A DNA stretch of 13,830 nt from Sutterella sp. (GCA_020025915.1 JAHHRH010000036.1:1-13830), one strand, 5' to 3'. Shown: positions 5,443-13,753, numbered from the stretch's first letter. Numbers and translations: made by a program. Notes: generated by a model from the sequence alone, not told the origin.

Positions 5443-6918
5443 ATGAGTCTCACAATCCTCCATCCAGACGAACTGGAGAATCTTGAAAAGCGTATGTCCA
5501 ACTTGCTTGGACCCGATACGTTGATGCGTCGCGCAGGTGCTGCGGCTGCTAATCTGATTATGTCCCGCCTTGAAGCCAGTGGCACAGAAAACCGTCGTGT
5601 GACGGTGCTCGTTGGCCCGGGCAATAACGGTGGCGATGCGCTCGCTTGTGCTTGTGAGCTTCGTGAAAAGGGGGCAACGGTTAACGTGGTACTACCTGGC
5701 GGTCGTCGTCCGACCTCGGCCTTGGCGCTTGCTCAGCTCGAACGTTGGCAGGCCATGGGGGGCACTACCGAAGATGATCCGTATATGACCGAAAAGGCAG
5801 ATTGCGTCGTTGATGGTCTCTTTGGGATTGGTCTGACCAAGCCAATCACGGGAGATTACTTGGATGCTGTGCTCTGGTTTAACGAACGCCGAGCCCTCAA
5901 AGTATCGCTTGACATTCCGTCGGGTCTCAACTACATGACCGGCCACTGGGTTGGCACCTATCCGGGTTGTAACGCTGACATCACGATCACGTATCTCTGC
6001 ACCAAGATCGGTCTTTATATGTGTGAAGGCATTGATGCCGCAGGCGAAGTTGTTCTTGATGAACTTGACGTGTCCGTGCCGCTCTCTCCGATGTCCGTGA
6101 TGGGCACCGATGACTTGAGCCACGTCTTACGTCCTCGCACCAAAAATTCCCACAAGGGTGACTATGGTCGTCTCGTCGTTATCGGCGGCACCGACGGCAT
6201 GATTGGTGCTTCAATGTTGGCCGCGCGCGCTGCTTTGATCGGTGGGGCTGGTCTTGTCACCCTTGAATGCCACGCCGAACACGCGCCACACGTTGACATG
6301 CTCTACCCCGAAATCATGTTCGCCACCCAGCCCGTCAACCTTGACGACTTTGACGTGGTGGTGCTCGGCTGTGGTTTAGGTCAGTCCCCTGAAGCCAAGG
6401 CACGAGTGATTGAAGTCTTGAAGTGCAATAAGCCTGTCATCATTGACGCGGATGCGCTCAATATCGTCGCCGCTGACATCAAACTTCAGGACATGGTCTT
6501 AGCCCGTCAGTCGCCAACCGTTTTAACGCCACATCCAGGCGAAGCTGCACGTTTACTTCGTCGCGATACCGCCGGCGTGACCGTTGACCGCGTCTCTGCT
6601 TGCCGTGAACTCGCCGTTCAGACGGGGGCTATCGTGGTTCTTAAGGGGGCTGGTACCGTGATTTCGCTTCGTAGCTCTCGCACTTGGATTAACCCGACAG
6701 GTGGCCCCGCGCTTGCAACAGCAGGTAGCGGTGACGTACTCGCGGGTCTCATCGGCGCCATGTTTGCTCAAGGCTACGACATGGTCGAAAGCGTCCTTGC
6801 TGCCGTCTACTTCCATGGCTTGAGCGCCGAAGGTTACACCGCTGGCTTTACTGCTGGCGACATCGCTCCTAACGCTATGGCTTTGATTGCTGACGCTCGT
6901 GCTGAATACGAAGCCTAA
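5443..6918 (+). CDS. nnr: Bifunctional NAD(P)H-hydrate epimerase/dehydratase
   Basis: The product is 491 residues and joins both enzymes that repair damaged (hydrated) NADH and NADPH. The N-terminal epimerase domain (about 1-215, YjeF_N) shows VGPGNNGGDAL (about 57-67) and DGLFGIGL. The C-terminal ADP/ATP-dependent dehydratase domain (about 225-491, ribokinase-like fold) shows HKGDYGRLVVIGG, TPHPGEAARLL and the nucleotide-binding NPTGGPALATAGSGD (417-431), with Asp431 as the expected catalytic residue. The ATG at 5443 is chosen for TAAGGA eight bases upstream; an in-frame TTG at 5422 lacks a site. The length is normal for the fused form (E. coli YjeF about 515). The protein is a cytoplasmic housekeeping enzyme with no operon partner here. 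Confidence 0.96.
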   Translation: MSLTILHPDELENLEKRMSNLLGPDTLMRRAGAAAANLIMSRLEASGTENRRVTVLVGPGNNGGDALACACELREKGATVNVVLPGGRRPTSALALAQLERWQAMGGTTEDDPYMTEKADCVVDGLFGIGLTKPITGDYLDAVLWFNERRALKVSLDIPSGLNYMTGHWVGTYPGCNADITITYLCTKIGLYMCEGIDAAGEVVLDELDVSVPLSPMSVMGTDDLSHVLRPRTKNSHKGDYGRLVVIGGTDGMIGASMLAARAALIGGAGLVTLECHAEHAPHVDMLYPEIMFATQPVNLDDFDVVVLGCGLGQSPEAKARVIEVLKCNKPVIIDADALNIVAADIKLQDMVLARQSPTVLTPHPGEAARLLRRDTAGVTVDRVSACRELAVQTGAIVVLKGAGTVISLRSSRTWINPTGGPALATAGSGDVLAGLIGAMFAQGYDMVESVLAAVYFHGLSAEGYTAGFTAGDIAPNAMALIADARAEYEA

Positions 6919-6947
6919 TTAACTTCTGAAGCATCATCTAGACGCTC

Positions 6948-6986
6948 AACGCCCTCTCGTCAATCATGAGAGGGCGTTCGCTTTTA
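6948..6986 (+). terminator. Terminator after the NAD(P)HX repair gene
   Basis: AACGCCCTCTC (6948-6958) pairs perfectly with GAGAGGGCGTT (6968-6978) around a short loop, followed by a modest T-run (TTCGCTTTT). It lies between this gene and the convergent tctA. Confidence 0.8.
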
Positions 6987-6993
6987 AGCGACT

Positions 6994-8502
6994 TTAATCT
7001 TCTTTAAAGGCCGTCTCGCGCCCAGTCCGTACCGTGGGTGCCAAGACCAACAATAAGAGACCAAGCGCCAACACCAAGAACCCGCACGAGATGGGACTTG
7101 TTACAAAGATCGTCATATCACCTCGAGAAAGTAACAAAGCGCGTCGCAAGTTTTCTTCCATCATAGGTCCCAAAATGAAGCCCAAGATAAGTGGCGCACA
7201 TTCGCAATCAAGCTTCATAAAGAGATAGCCCAAAAGCCCAAAGCCAATCGTCATCCAAACGTCAAAGACATTGTTATTGATCGAATACACACCAATACAA
7301 CAGAAGGCCAAGATCGCTGGGTAAAGCCATCGATATGGAACCTTCAATAACTGCACCCAAACCCCTATCAAGGGGAGATTGAGCAAAATCAAAAAAAAGT
7401 TCCCAATCCACATCGAGACAATTAATCCCCAAAACAGGGCAGGATCGGTATTCATGACTTGGGGACCAGGCGTAATGTCATGAATCATCATGGCGCCAAT
7501 CATCAAGGCCATCACTGCGTTAGACGGAATTCCTAGCGTCAGCATCGGAATAAAACTCGTTTGTGCGCCTGCGTTATTCGCAGACTCAGGCCCCGCCACC
7601 CCTCGGATATTACCTTCTCCAAAGGCGGGATTTGCCTTTGTACCCGCGAGCTTTTTCTCAAGCGTGTAGGACGCAAACGATGAGAGTAAGGCGCCACCAC
7701 CAGGCAAAATACCCAAAAAGGAACCCAATAATGTACCTCGCGCAATAGCCCCCGCTGACACCTTGAGATCGTCTTTTGTAGGAAGAACCCCTTCAACTTT
7801 GATGCTAGCTACGCTACGGGTTGCACTGAGCTCAAGATTCTTCATGATTTCAGCAAAACCATAAATCCCCATCGAGAGCGCGACAAAGTCGATCCCATCC
7901 ATGAGTTCATCGACACCAAACGTAAAGCGAAGCGCACCTGAATTAATATCTGCCCCAACAATCCCTAGCAAAAGCCCCACGAAAATCATCGCGATCGCCT
8001 TCAACAAAGAGCCGTTGGCTAACACCACTGCACCCACAAGACCCAAAATCATCAAACTAAAGTATTCAGCAGGGCCAAAATGAAAAGCGAGTGCAGTTAA
8101 CGGTGGTGCAAAGGTTGCAATTAATAAGGTCGCAAAGGTGCCCGCAATAAAACTCCCTATCGCCGCAATCCCTAACGCTGCCCCAGCACGCCCTTGACGC
8201 GCCATGCGGTGTCCATCTAAACACGTCACCACGGCAGCAGCCTCTCCAGGGATATTGACCAACACGGCCGTCGTTGACCCGCCATACTGCGCACCATAAT
8301 AAATACCGGCCAGCATAATGAGCGCCGAGGCGGGATCAAGCGCATAGGTAATCGGTAAGAGCATGGCCACCGTAGCCACAGGCCCCATGCCAGGCAAGAC
8401 GCCAATCAAGGTACCGACCGTGACACCAGCAAAACAGTAGAGCACGTTCTGAAGAGTCACCGCGCTCTCGAAGCCGAGCATCAAATTCGCTAATAAGTCC
8501 AT
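6994..8502 (-). CDS. tctA: Tripartite tricarboxylate transporter large membrane subunit TctA
   Basis: The product is 502 residues, the usual TctA length, with about a dozen hydrophobic segments. Family signatures are visible: GTLIGVLPGMGPVATVAMLLP near residues 30-50, YYGAQYGGSTTAVLVNIPGE, and a second LPG motif, GILPGGGALLSSFASY, in the middle half. It forms the solute channel with TctB and receives substrate from periplasmic TctC, using an ion gradient rather than ATP. The start at 8502 (MDLLANLML) is chosen because GAGGAG, overlapping the tctB stop, is six bases upstream; the 20 extra residues of the longer frame lie inside tctB. It is last in the tctC-tctB-tctA operon. Confidence 0.95.
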   Translation of the reverse strand: MDLLANLMLGFESAVTLQNVLYCFAGVTVGTLIGVLPGMGPVATVAMLLPITYALDPASALIMLAGIYYGAQYGGSTTAVLVNIPGEAAAVVTCLDGHRMARQGRAGAALGIAAIGSFIAGTFATLLIATFAPPLTALAFHFGPAEYFSLMILGLVGAVVLANGSLLKAIAMIFVGLLLGIVGADINSGALRFTFGVDELMDGIDFVALSMGIYGFAEIMKNLELSATRSVASIKVEGVLPTKDDLKVSAGAIARGTLLGSFLGILPGGGALLSSFASYTLEKKLAGTKANPAFGEGNIRGVAGPESANNAGAQTSFIPMLTLGIPSNAVMALMIGAMMIHDITPGPQVMNTDPALFWGLIVSMWIGNFFLILLNLPLIGVWVQLLKVPYRWLYPAILAFCCIGVYSINNNVFDVWMTIGFGLLGYLFMKLDCECAPLILGFILGPMMEENLRRALLLSRGDMTIFVTSPISCGFLVLALGLLLLVLAPTVRTGRETAFKED

Positions 8503-8512
8503 CGTCAGCTCC

Positions 8513-8980
8513 TCAAAGTAAGGTTGGCCAGACAGGCACCTGTAAACCAATGCCGTAACCAAAGACCACCCAACAAAGGGTTGCTAAAAAGATCGTCAAA
8601 ACGCTCACTTCTTTCCAACGTGCCCCGATCTTACCGACAGCCAAAGAGGACGTAACAACTAAAATGACAATGGATGCCAAGAGCCCGAGCGTTAACAAAC
8701 TCAAGGCAAAGAGCGCTACGCTACCGAGCACGAAAAGCAACACCCCCCAGTGAACAGGTGCGATCCCTCCCTCTTTTGATACAACGGATCCCATGAGCGC
8801 ACGAAGACTAATCACAGCGCCCAAAAAAGCCAAGATGAACCCCAATACCGTCGGAAAAAAGCCCGGACCCATTCGTGAGAGGGTACCTAATTCGTTTTCT
8901 TGAGCCACTACTGCCGCCCCTATGCCCAACAGCATAAAGAGGACACCCGCCCAAAAATCCTTTTCGTTTTTGATTATCAT
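8513..8980 (-). CDS. tctB: Tripartite tricarboxylate transporter small membrane subunit TctB
   Basis: The product is 155 residues with four hydrophobic segments, the normal TctB plan (about 145-170 residues). The motif ELGTLSRMGPGFFPTVLG after the first helix is the TctB hallmark. The start at MIIKNEKDFWAG (8980) is chosen as the conserved N-terminus; the longer frame adds a basic, non-conserved leader. The ribosome binding site is weak (CGGAA). TctB is the small partner of TctA in the membrane. Ten bases separate it from tctA, so the two are surely co-translated. A 118-base gap separates it from tctC. Confidence 0.93.
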   Translation of the reverse strand: MIIKNEKDFWAGVLFMLLGIGAAVVAQENELGTLSRMGPGFFPTVLGFILAFLGAVISLRALMGSVVSKEGGIAPVHWGVLLFVLGSVALFALSLLTLGLLASIVILVVTSSLAVGKIGARWKEVSVLTIFLATLCWVVFGYGIGLQVPVWPTLL

Positions 8981-9098
8981 TATTCGATTCCGCCGCTTGT
9001 CTACGTAATTCAATCGTCGCGATGGTAGCACAGTCGAACGTGATGACGCCCAAAGGGCTTACCTCCATCAAGAAAGTAAGACCTTTGCCGAGAACTCA

Positions 9099-10103
9099 TT
9101 AATCGACGCGAGCACCAGAAGCTTTAACGAGGCTCGCGTACTTCGCACTTTCATCTGCCACCAATTGCGCGAAGGCTTCAGGCGTCGTTGGCGCCGCGAC
9201 ACCACCGAGCTTTTCAAGACGTGCGACAACGTCTGGTTCGCGTAACGCAGCCGTCAACACTTGATTCAGGTGTTGCACGACATCATCTGGAGTTTTAGAA
9301 GGAACAAAAAGGCCATACCAGGTCGAAATATCGAATTCTTGGACACCAGCTTCCTGCATTGTGGGTACATTGGGCAAAGCCTTTGCGCGGACCTTTGTGG
9401 TTACCGCTAATGGCACCAACTTACCCGCTTGAATATTCGCTGTTACGCTTGCCAAATTATCGAAAATCAAATCCGTCTGACCACCAAAGACCGAAAGTTG
9501 CGCCGGCGCTGCCCCAGAAAAGGGAACGTGCACCATATCAATGCCCGTCAAGCGCTTCACCCATTCGCCAGCCATATGACCCGCTGACCCGTTACCACCC
9601 GACGCATAGTTGAGTTTGCCAGGATTGGCTTTGGCGTAAGCAATCAAATCTTGTACAGACTTGACACCCGTCTTCGAAACAAATGCAGGCGTAACCACCA
9701 AGACATTCGGGACATGAGCAATCAAAGTGACGGGCTTAAAATCTTTTTGCGCATCGTAGGGCAAACGCTTATAGAGATGCGGATTAATCGCGTGTGTCGC
9801 CACAGCCCCCACAACCAGCGTATGCCCATCGCCTTTTTGGCGCTTGACATACCCCATCCCGACGCCACCACCGGCGCCAGGACGGTTATCAACAATCACG
9901 TTACCCAAAGCACCGGTCACTGCTTCAGCAATCGTACGTGCTGAGACGTCCAAAGGCCCTCCCGGCGGATAAGGCACCACTATTCGAATAGGATTACCGC
10001 CATCACCCTTAGACATAGCCGCACCTGCGGTCATCGGAAAATAAGCGACACTAGCCAGTGCCACCAAGCCGATGGCACTTATTAAAGTGCGACGTTGCAT
10101 CAT
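9099..10103 (-). CDS. tctC: Periplasmic binding protein of the Bug/TctC family
   Basis: The product is 334 residues. An N-terminal signal peptide (RR, hydrophobic stretch, cleavage probably after TAGA near residue 28) exports it to the periplasm. Bug-family signatures follow: VVPYPPGGPLDVSARTIAE, NRPGAGGGVG, YASGGNGSAGHMAGEW, VHVPFSGAAPAQLSVFGGQTDLIFDN and LPNVPTMQEAGV. These proteins bind carboxylates such as citrate, other organic acids or amino acids by two water-bridged carbonyls; the ligand cannot be read from the sequence. AAAGGAG eight bases upstream fits the first of two ATGs. It is first gene of the transporter operon with a clear promoter; no TctD/TctE two-component regulator is nearby. 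Confidence 0.95.
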   Translation of the reverse strand: MMQRRTLISAIGLVALASVAYFPMTAGAAMSKGDGGNPIRIVVPYPPGGPLDVSARTIAEAVTGALGNVIVDNRPGAGGGVGMGYVKRQKGDGHTLVVGAVATHAINPHLYKRLPYDAQKDFKPVTLIAHVPNVLVVTPAFVSKTGVKSVQDLIAYAKANPGKLNYASGGNGSAGHMAGEWVKRLTGIDMVHVPFSGAAPAQLSVFGGQTDLIFDNLASVTANIQAGKLVPLAVTTKVRAKALPNVPTMQEAGVQEFDISTWYGLFVPSKTPDDVVQHLNQVLTAALREPDVVARLEKLGGVAAPTTPEAFAQLVADESAKYASLVKASGARVD

Positions 10104-10195
10104 GAGAAAAACTCCTTTGAAAACAGAAAGGGCACGAAGGCTTCACCTTCATTAGAGAACGCATGATTGACTGCTCAAAAAGCGCTACATCATTC

Positions 10196-10224
10196 ATTAG
10201 AACATCCAAAAATTTGTTTGTCAA
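10196..10224 (-). promoter_or_regulatory. Sigma70 promoter of the tctCBA operon
   Basis: On the - strand a perfect -35 TTGACA (10224-10219), a 17-base spacer and the -10 TCTAAT (10201-10196; five of six) are visible. Transcription would start near 10189, giving a leader of about 85 bases. The leader holds a small hairpin, GAAGG-CCTTC (10136-10150). Confidence 0.75.
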
Positions 10225-10260
10225 AACTAAGATATTTGTTTTAACGAGTCTCCAAATCAA

Positions 10261-10394
10261 TTGCAGGAGTAGTTAAATACTACCCATATAGGGTTTATAC
10301 CTTAAGGATTTGCGATAACATAATGCCTCGTAGGGCATAGAATGACAAAAGGCCTAACGCATCTGGTCGCGTTAGGTTCCTTGAGGAGGAAAAT
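10261..10394 (+). promoter_or_regulatory. Promoter/leader region of the ugpQ-like gene with serial inverted repeats
   Basis: Four inverted repeats follow one another: GTAGT-TAAAT-ACTAC (10269-10283), CCC-ATATA-GGG, ATGCC-TCGTAG-GGCAT (10323-10338) and CCTAACGC-8 bases-GCGTTAGG (10353-10376). The strong AGGAGG follows the last. A weak promoter could be TTGCAG (10261-10266) with CATATA (10285-10290), placing the first repeat in the spacer; CATAAT (10319-10324) is a second -10 candidate. The repeats suggest an operator and leader RNA structure, but no regulator can be named. Confidence 0.45.
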
Positions 10395-11177
10395 ATGCAA
10401 CCCCTTCGTCCCTGGCCTTATGCTCGAGTAAGCGCCCACCGAGGTGCTGGTACGCTAGCACCAGAAAACACCTTGGAAGGCTTTCGTACCGGACTTCATT
10501 TTGGCTTTCATGCCTTTGAAACTGATGCCATGCTTGCCAAAGATGGTGTCCCTGTTCTGATGCATGACGAACATTTCGGTCGTACGATTCACGATACGCG
10601 CTCGGTTCCTGAACTCACGAGTCAAGAAATTCGATGCCTTGATGCAGGCAGCTGGTTTGCCCCGCAATATACGGGCGTACCCCCAGCAGGCTTTGAACAA
10701 GCCGTACGCTGGTGCCGAGCCAATCACGTGTGGCTCAATATTGAAATCAAACCCGCCAAAGGCGCTGAGCTCGAAACAGGTCGCACGGTGGGGCATCTGA
10801 CGCAGTCGCTTTATGCGGACATCGTCAAGCCTAATGGCGGCACACAAGCAGGCATCGTCCCAGAGGTTCCGCTTTTTTCATCCTTTAAACCCGACGCCCT
10901 TCGCGGTGCTCTAGAAGTCGCTCCAGATATCCCTCGCGGTTTTCTGATTGACGTCATCCCAGATAACTGGCGCGAGATTCTTACTGAAATGCAGTGCGTA
11001 TCCTTACACTGCAACCATAAGCGTCTTGATGAAGCGTTTGTTCGAGAAGTCAAAGCCCTGGGCTACTGGGTCTTCTGCTATACCGTCAACGATCCGCATC
11101 GCGCTCATGAACTCTTTAGTTGGGGTATCGACGGGTTCTGTACTGACCGTCTAGATATCGTTCATCCGTCTATATAA
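10395..11177 (+). CDS. ugpQ: Glycerophosphodiester phosphodiesterase, cytoplasmic UgpQ-like
   Basis: The product is 260 residues, typical of bacterial UgpQ (about 247). It has no signal peptide, so it is cytoplasmic, unlike periplasmic GlpQ. Active-site features of the GDPD TIM barrel are all present: HRG (15-17), PENT (23-26), metal ligands Glu42 and Asp44 in FETDAMLAKDGVPVLMHDEHFGRT, second catalytic His57, and NIEIKP with Glu117 as a further metal ligand. It hydrolyses glycerophosphodiesters to sn-glycerol 3-phosphate and an alcohol. A strong AGGAGG precedes the start. It is divergent from tctC, and no ugpBAEC transporter is adjacent. Confidence 0.93.
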   Translation: MQPLRPWPYARVSAHRGAGTLAPENTLEGFRTGLHFGFHAFETDAMLAKDGVPVLMHDEHFGRTIHDTRSVPELTSQEIRCLDAGSWFAPQYTGVPPAGFEQAVRWCRANHVWLNIEIKPAKGAELETGRTVGHLTQSLYADIVKPNGGTQAGIVPEVPLFSSFKPDALRGALEVAPDIPRGFLIDVIPDNWREILTEMQCVSLHCNHKRLDEAFVREVKALGYWVFCYTVNDPHRAHELFSWGIDGFCTDRLDIVHPSI

Positions 11178-11199
11178 ATTAGTCGGCAGACAACACAAA

Positions 11200-11250
11200 A
11201 AAGGGCTGTGCTCACCACCAGACTTTTCTGACACTGAGCACAGCCCTTTC
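11200..11250 (+). terminator. Bidirectional terminator between ugpQ-like and fnr-like genes
   Basis: The 12-pair stem GGGCTGTGCTCA (11203-11214) / TGAGCACAGCCC (11235-11246) is extended by A-T pairs, with an A-run to the left and a T-rich tract to the right. It serves both convergent genes. The 20-base loop holds a further CAGA/TCTG mini-stem. Confidence 0.92.
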
Positions 11251-11265
11251 TTTAAATCGAATCAG

Positions 11266-12042
11266 TTATTCGTCAGGACGAATCACATGATGATGCATGA
11301 CATCCATGGGTATGCTTGGCGAGTGGTCTAATTCGACCGCAGACACAATGGCGCGCAAGCCTTCCGGATCAAAAATACGAACGTGTTTTTGGTTCACTTC
11401 AATCAAACCGTCATGCGAGAAGCGAGAAAGCACCCGGCTTACCGTTTCGAGCTTCAGACCCAGGTACGACCCGATTTCGGCACGCGTCATACGAAGAACG
11501 AATTCGCTACGAGAGTAGCCACGGTTTTCAAAGCGTTGAGAGAGTGCCAAAAGGAAAGCAGCTAATCGCTCTTCAGCGTGCATGGAACCCAATAAAAGCA
11601 TGACACCATGCTGACGAACGATTTCTCGAGAAAGCATCTTTTGGAAATGCACACCCATCGTACGGATGCTCGTCGTAGCGTCTTCCATGCGTGAGAAGGG
11701 AATAATGCACACTTCGGTATCTTCAAGTGCTATCACGTCACAAGAATAGACGCCACTTGAAATACCATCTAAACCGATCATTTCGCCAGCCATAAAGAAG
11801 TTGGTCACCTGCTCACGGCCGTCGCTACTCATCACAGTGCTTTTAAGAAACCCTAGACGAACAGCGTACAAATTATCGAAATAATCGCCAGCACGATAAA
11901 GTGCTTCTCCCCGGCGAATGCGGCGACGGGCTGACACCAACTCTTCAACGCTTTCCATTTCTTTAAGCGTCAAACCTAGCGGCATACAGACTTCCCTAAG
12001 GTTGCAATTGGAGCACCCTATCCGCAATGTCGTAATGTTCAT
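11266..12042 (-). CDS. fnr: FNR/ANR-family oxygen-sensing transcriptional regulator
   Basis: The product is 258 residues of the CRP/FNR superfamily. Cys10, Cys13 and Cys19 (CSNCNLREVC) plus Cys112 (EVCIIPF) match the four [4Fe-4S] ligands of E. coli FNR in spacing and context. The cyclic-nucleotide-like beta barrel spans about 30-130, then a dimer helix (to about 158) with AEERLAAFLL. The helix-turn-helix (187-208, TRAEIGSYLGLKLETVSRVLSRF) has Glu199, Ser202 and Arg203, the residues FNR uses to read TTGAT half sites. It should activate anaerobic genes when oxygen is absent. AGGAGG is four bases before the ATG. It is divergent from hemN, a known FNR target. The C-terminal tail (MHHHVIRPDE) is longer than in E. 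coli. Confidence 0.95.
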   Translation of the reverse strand: MNITTLRIGCSNCNLREVCMPLGLTLKEMESVEELVSARRRIRRGEALYRAGDYFDNLYAVRLGFLKSTVMSSDGREQVTNFFMAGEMIGLDGISSGVYSCDVIALEDTEVCIIPFSRMEDATTSIRTMGVHFQKMLSREIVRQHGVMLLLGSMHAEERLAAFLLALSQRFENRGYSRSEFVLRMTRAEIGSYLGLKLETVSRVLSRFSHDGLIEVNQKHVRIFDPEGLRAIVSAVELDHSPSIPMDVMHHHVIRPDE

Positions 12043-12057
12043 TGTGCCTCCTGAATC

Positions 12058-12085
12058 AGAAAGAACGTTGGTCTAGGTTCTTTCT
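12058..12085 (-). other. Leader hairpin before the fnr-like gene
   Basis: AGAAAGAAC and GTTCTTTCT form a perfect 9-pair inverted repeat with a 10-base loop. In the mRNA it ends about 15 bases before the start codon, just ahead of the AGGAGG. It could be a protein-binding site in DNA or a translation-control hairpin. Confidence 0.5.
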
Positions 12086-12191
12086 TGGCATACTGTTTTT
12101 TTTATTTACCTCAGGAAAACGAGAACACAAGTCGACGCGGCAATAATATAGAAATAATCTGCCTTCGCTAGAATGCTGACATACATCCTGT

Positions 12192-12211
12192 AACACGGCC
12201 AGCGTGTTTTT
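12192..12211 (+). other. Small hairpin with T-run in the fnr-hemN gap
   Basis: AACACG-GCCAG-CGTGTT is followed by T (T5 at 12207-12211, partly in the arm). It has the form of a weak intrinsic terminator on the + strand, well before the hemN promoter. No gene is seen upstream of it on this strand. Confidence 0.35.
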
Positions 12212-12249
12212 CGTCGAAATGCTCCAAGCACCTTTGGCGTGAACGCTTG

Positions 12250-12263
12250 TTGATACAAGTCAA
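12250..12263 (+). promoter_or_regulatory. FNR box upstream of hemN
   Basis: TTGAT-ACAA-GTCAA matches the FNR/ANR consensus TTGAT-N4-ATCAA at nine of ten fixed positions. A -10-like AATAAT at 12285-12290 puts the likely transcription start near 12297, so the box is centred close to -41, the class II activator position. The leader is about 40 bases. Confidence 0.8.
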
Positions 12264-12335
12264 CAAAGAGCGATCTATGGCTTCAATAATATCAGGAAGT
12301 TTAACCTAAGTCACAGACCAAGGAAAAAACCTCAG

Positions 12336-13736
12336 ATGACGAACCCTGCAACTAGCGGCGTTGAGCTGCCTGAAATGGATCTTCTTCGTAAGTTCGACGT
12401 CCCAGCACCCCGTTATACGTCTTACCCGACAGCCGACCGCTTCAATGCCTCTTTCGGTATTGAGGATTATCGCAAGGCCCTTGCAGGCCGAGCCGAGGCT
12501 AAAGACCCCGCCGACCTTTCTCTTTATGTTCACGTGCCTTTCTGCAACGACGTTTGCTTTTATTGCGGCTGCAATAAAATTGTGACGCGTGACCATTCCC
12601 GTAGTGCTGAGTACATTGAGATGATTGGCCGTGAAGCCGACCTCGTCAAAGAAAGCATCATGGGCACAACCGAATTACAGCAGTTGCACTTTGGCGGTGG
12701 TACGCCGACCTTCTTGACGAACGACGAACTCACCCACATGATGGACACGCTGACTTCGCGCTTCCCGCTCGCTCAAGGTGGTGAATTCTCGATCGAAATT
12801 GACCCGCGTACGTGTGATGCCAACAAGGTGGCTCACCTCCACAAGTTGGGTCTCAACCGTATGTCGCTTGGCGTGCAGGACTTTAATCCGGACGTTCAGA
12901 AGGCCGTTAACCGTATTCAACCCTTTGAAATGACCAAGGACACCATTGAAGCCGCCCGCGCCAATGGGTTTGAGTCCATCAACATGGACTTGATCTACGG
13001 TCTTCCGAAGCAAACGCGTACCACGTTCGAACACACGATCGATCAGGTGCTCGAACTCTCTCCGGACCGTATTGCCCTTTACCACTACGCACACCTTCCG
13101 AACCACTTCAAAGCTCAGCGTCGCATTCTCCCTGCAGATCTTCCGGACACGGTTGAAAAGGTCAACATCATGTTCGACGCCATCACCCGCTTGACGGCTA
13201 ATGGCTATCGCTACATCGGTATGGACCACTTTGCGAAGGAAACGGATGAACTCTCGATCGCCCAGAAGAAAGGCACCTTGCAGCGTAACTTCCAGGGCTA
13301 CTCCACGAAGGCCGAATGCGACATGGTTGCCTTAGGTGTTTCGAGTATCTCCAAGATTGGCAACGCCTACGCTTGCAACCCGCGCGAACTCGAAGACTAC
13401 TACGCCGCCATTCGTGAAGGTCATCTTGCCACCAACCGTGGCTACCTCTTGAATGAAGACGATGCGTTACGTCGCTATGTGATCATGACGATTATGTGCA
13501 ACTTCGAACTCAAGAAGCGAGATGTCGAAGAACGCTTTGGCATCAACTTCGACGAAACCTTTGCTTATGAATTAGGCAAGATGAAGCCCTACGTCAAGCA
13601 CGACCTCGTCGAACTCTATGACGACCGCTTGGTCGTGTCTGCCAAGGGCAAGATCTTCGTCCGTGCCGTCGCGATGCACTTTGACCGCTACTTGCGCGAA
13701 TCTACCCGTGCTGGCGGCTACTCCCGCATTGCTTAA
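12336..13736 (+). CDS. hemN: Oxygen-independent coproporphyrinogen III oxidase HemN
   Basis: The product is 466 residues, close to E. coli HemN (457). It converts coproporphyrinogen III to protoporphyrinogen IX by radical SAM chemistry, the oxygen-free step in heme synthesis. The cluster motif is C70-x3-C74-x2-C77 followed by Cys79 (HVPFCNDVCFYCGCNK). GGGTPTF (120-126) is the SAM-binding turn, and PRYTSYPTA near residue 25-33 is the HemN-specific N-terminal signature. GLPKQT and GMDHFA are further HemN marks. It lacks the shorter form of HemW-type proteins. AAGGA lies 11 bases before the ATG, slightly far. It is divergent from the fnr-like gene and has an FNR box upstream, so it is probably induced without oxygen. 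Confidence 0.97.
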   Translation: MTNPATSGVELPEMDLLRKFDVPAPRYTSYPTADRFNASFGIEDYRKALAGRAEAKDPADLSLYVHVPFCNDVCFYCGCNKIVTRDHSRSAEYIEMIGREADLVKESIMGTTELQQLHFGGGTPTFLTNDELTHMMDTLTSRFPLAQGGEFSIEIDPRTCDANKVAHLHKLGLNRMSLGVQDFNPDVQKAVNRIQPFEMTKDTIEAARANGFESINMDLIYGLPKQTRTTFEHTIDQVLELSPDRIALYHYAHLPNHFKAQRRILPADLPDTVEKVNIMFDAITRLTANGYRYIGMDHFAKETDELSIAQKKGTLQRNFQGYSTKAECDMVALGVSSISKIGNAYACNPRELEDYYAAIREGHLATNRGYLLNEDDALRRYVIMTIMCNFELKKRDVEERFGINFDETFAYELGKMKPYVKHDLVELYDDRLVVSAKGKIFVRAVAMHFDRYLRESTRAGGYSRIA

Positions 13737-13753
13737 TTGAGTTAATCGCTCAA
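13737..13753 (+). other. Small hairpin after hemN
   Basis: TTGAG-TTAATCG-CTCAA begins right after the hemN stop codon. It lacks a T-run, so it is only a possible weak terminator. The remaining bases to the window end show no gene; another short inverted repeat (GGCG-GTTTAGA-CGCC, 13813-13827) is cut close to the edge. Confidence 0.3.

Noticed and set aside
5692..6123. 143-codon open frame on the - strand
   Set aside because: It is a shadow of the epimerase domain of the NAD(P)HX repair gene.
12675..13229. 184-codon open frame on the - strand
   Set aside because: It is the mirror of hemN in a region with strong coding bias on the + strand.
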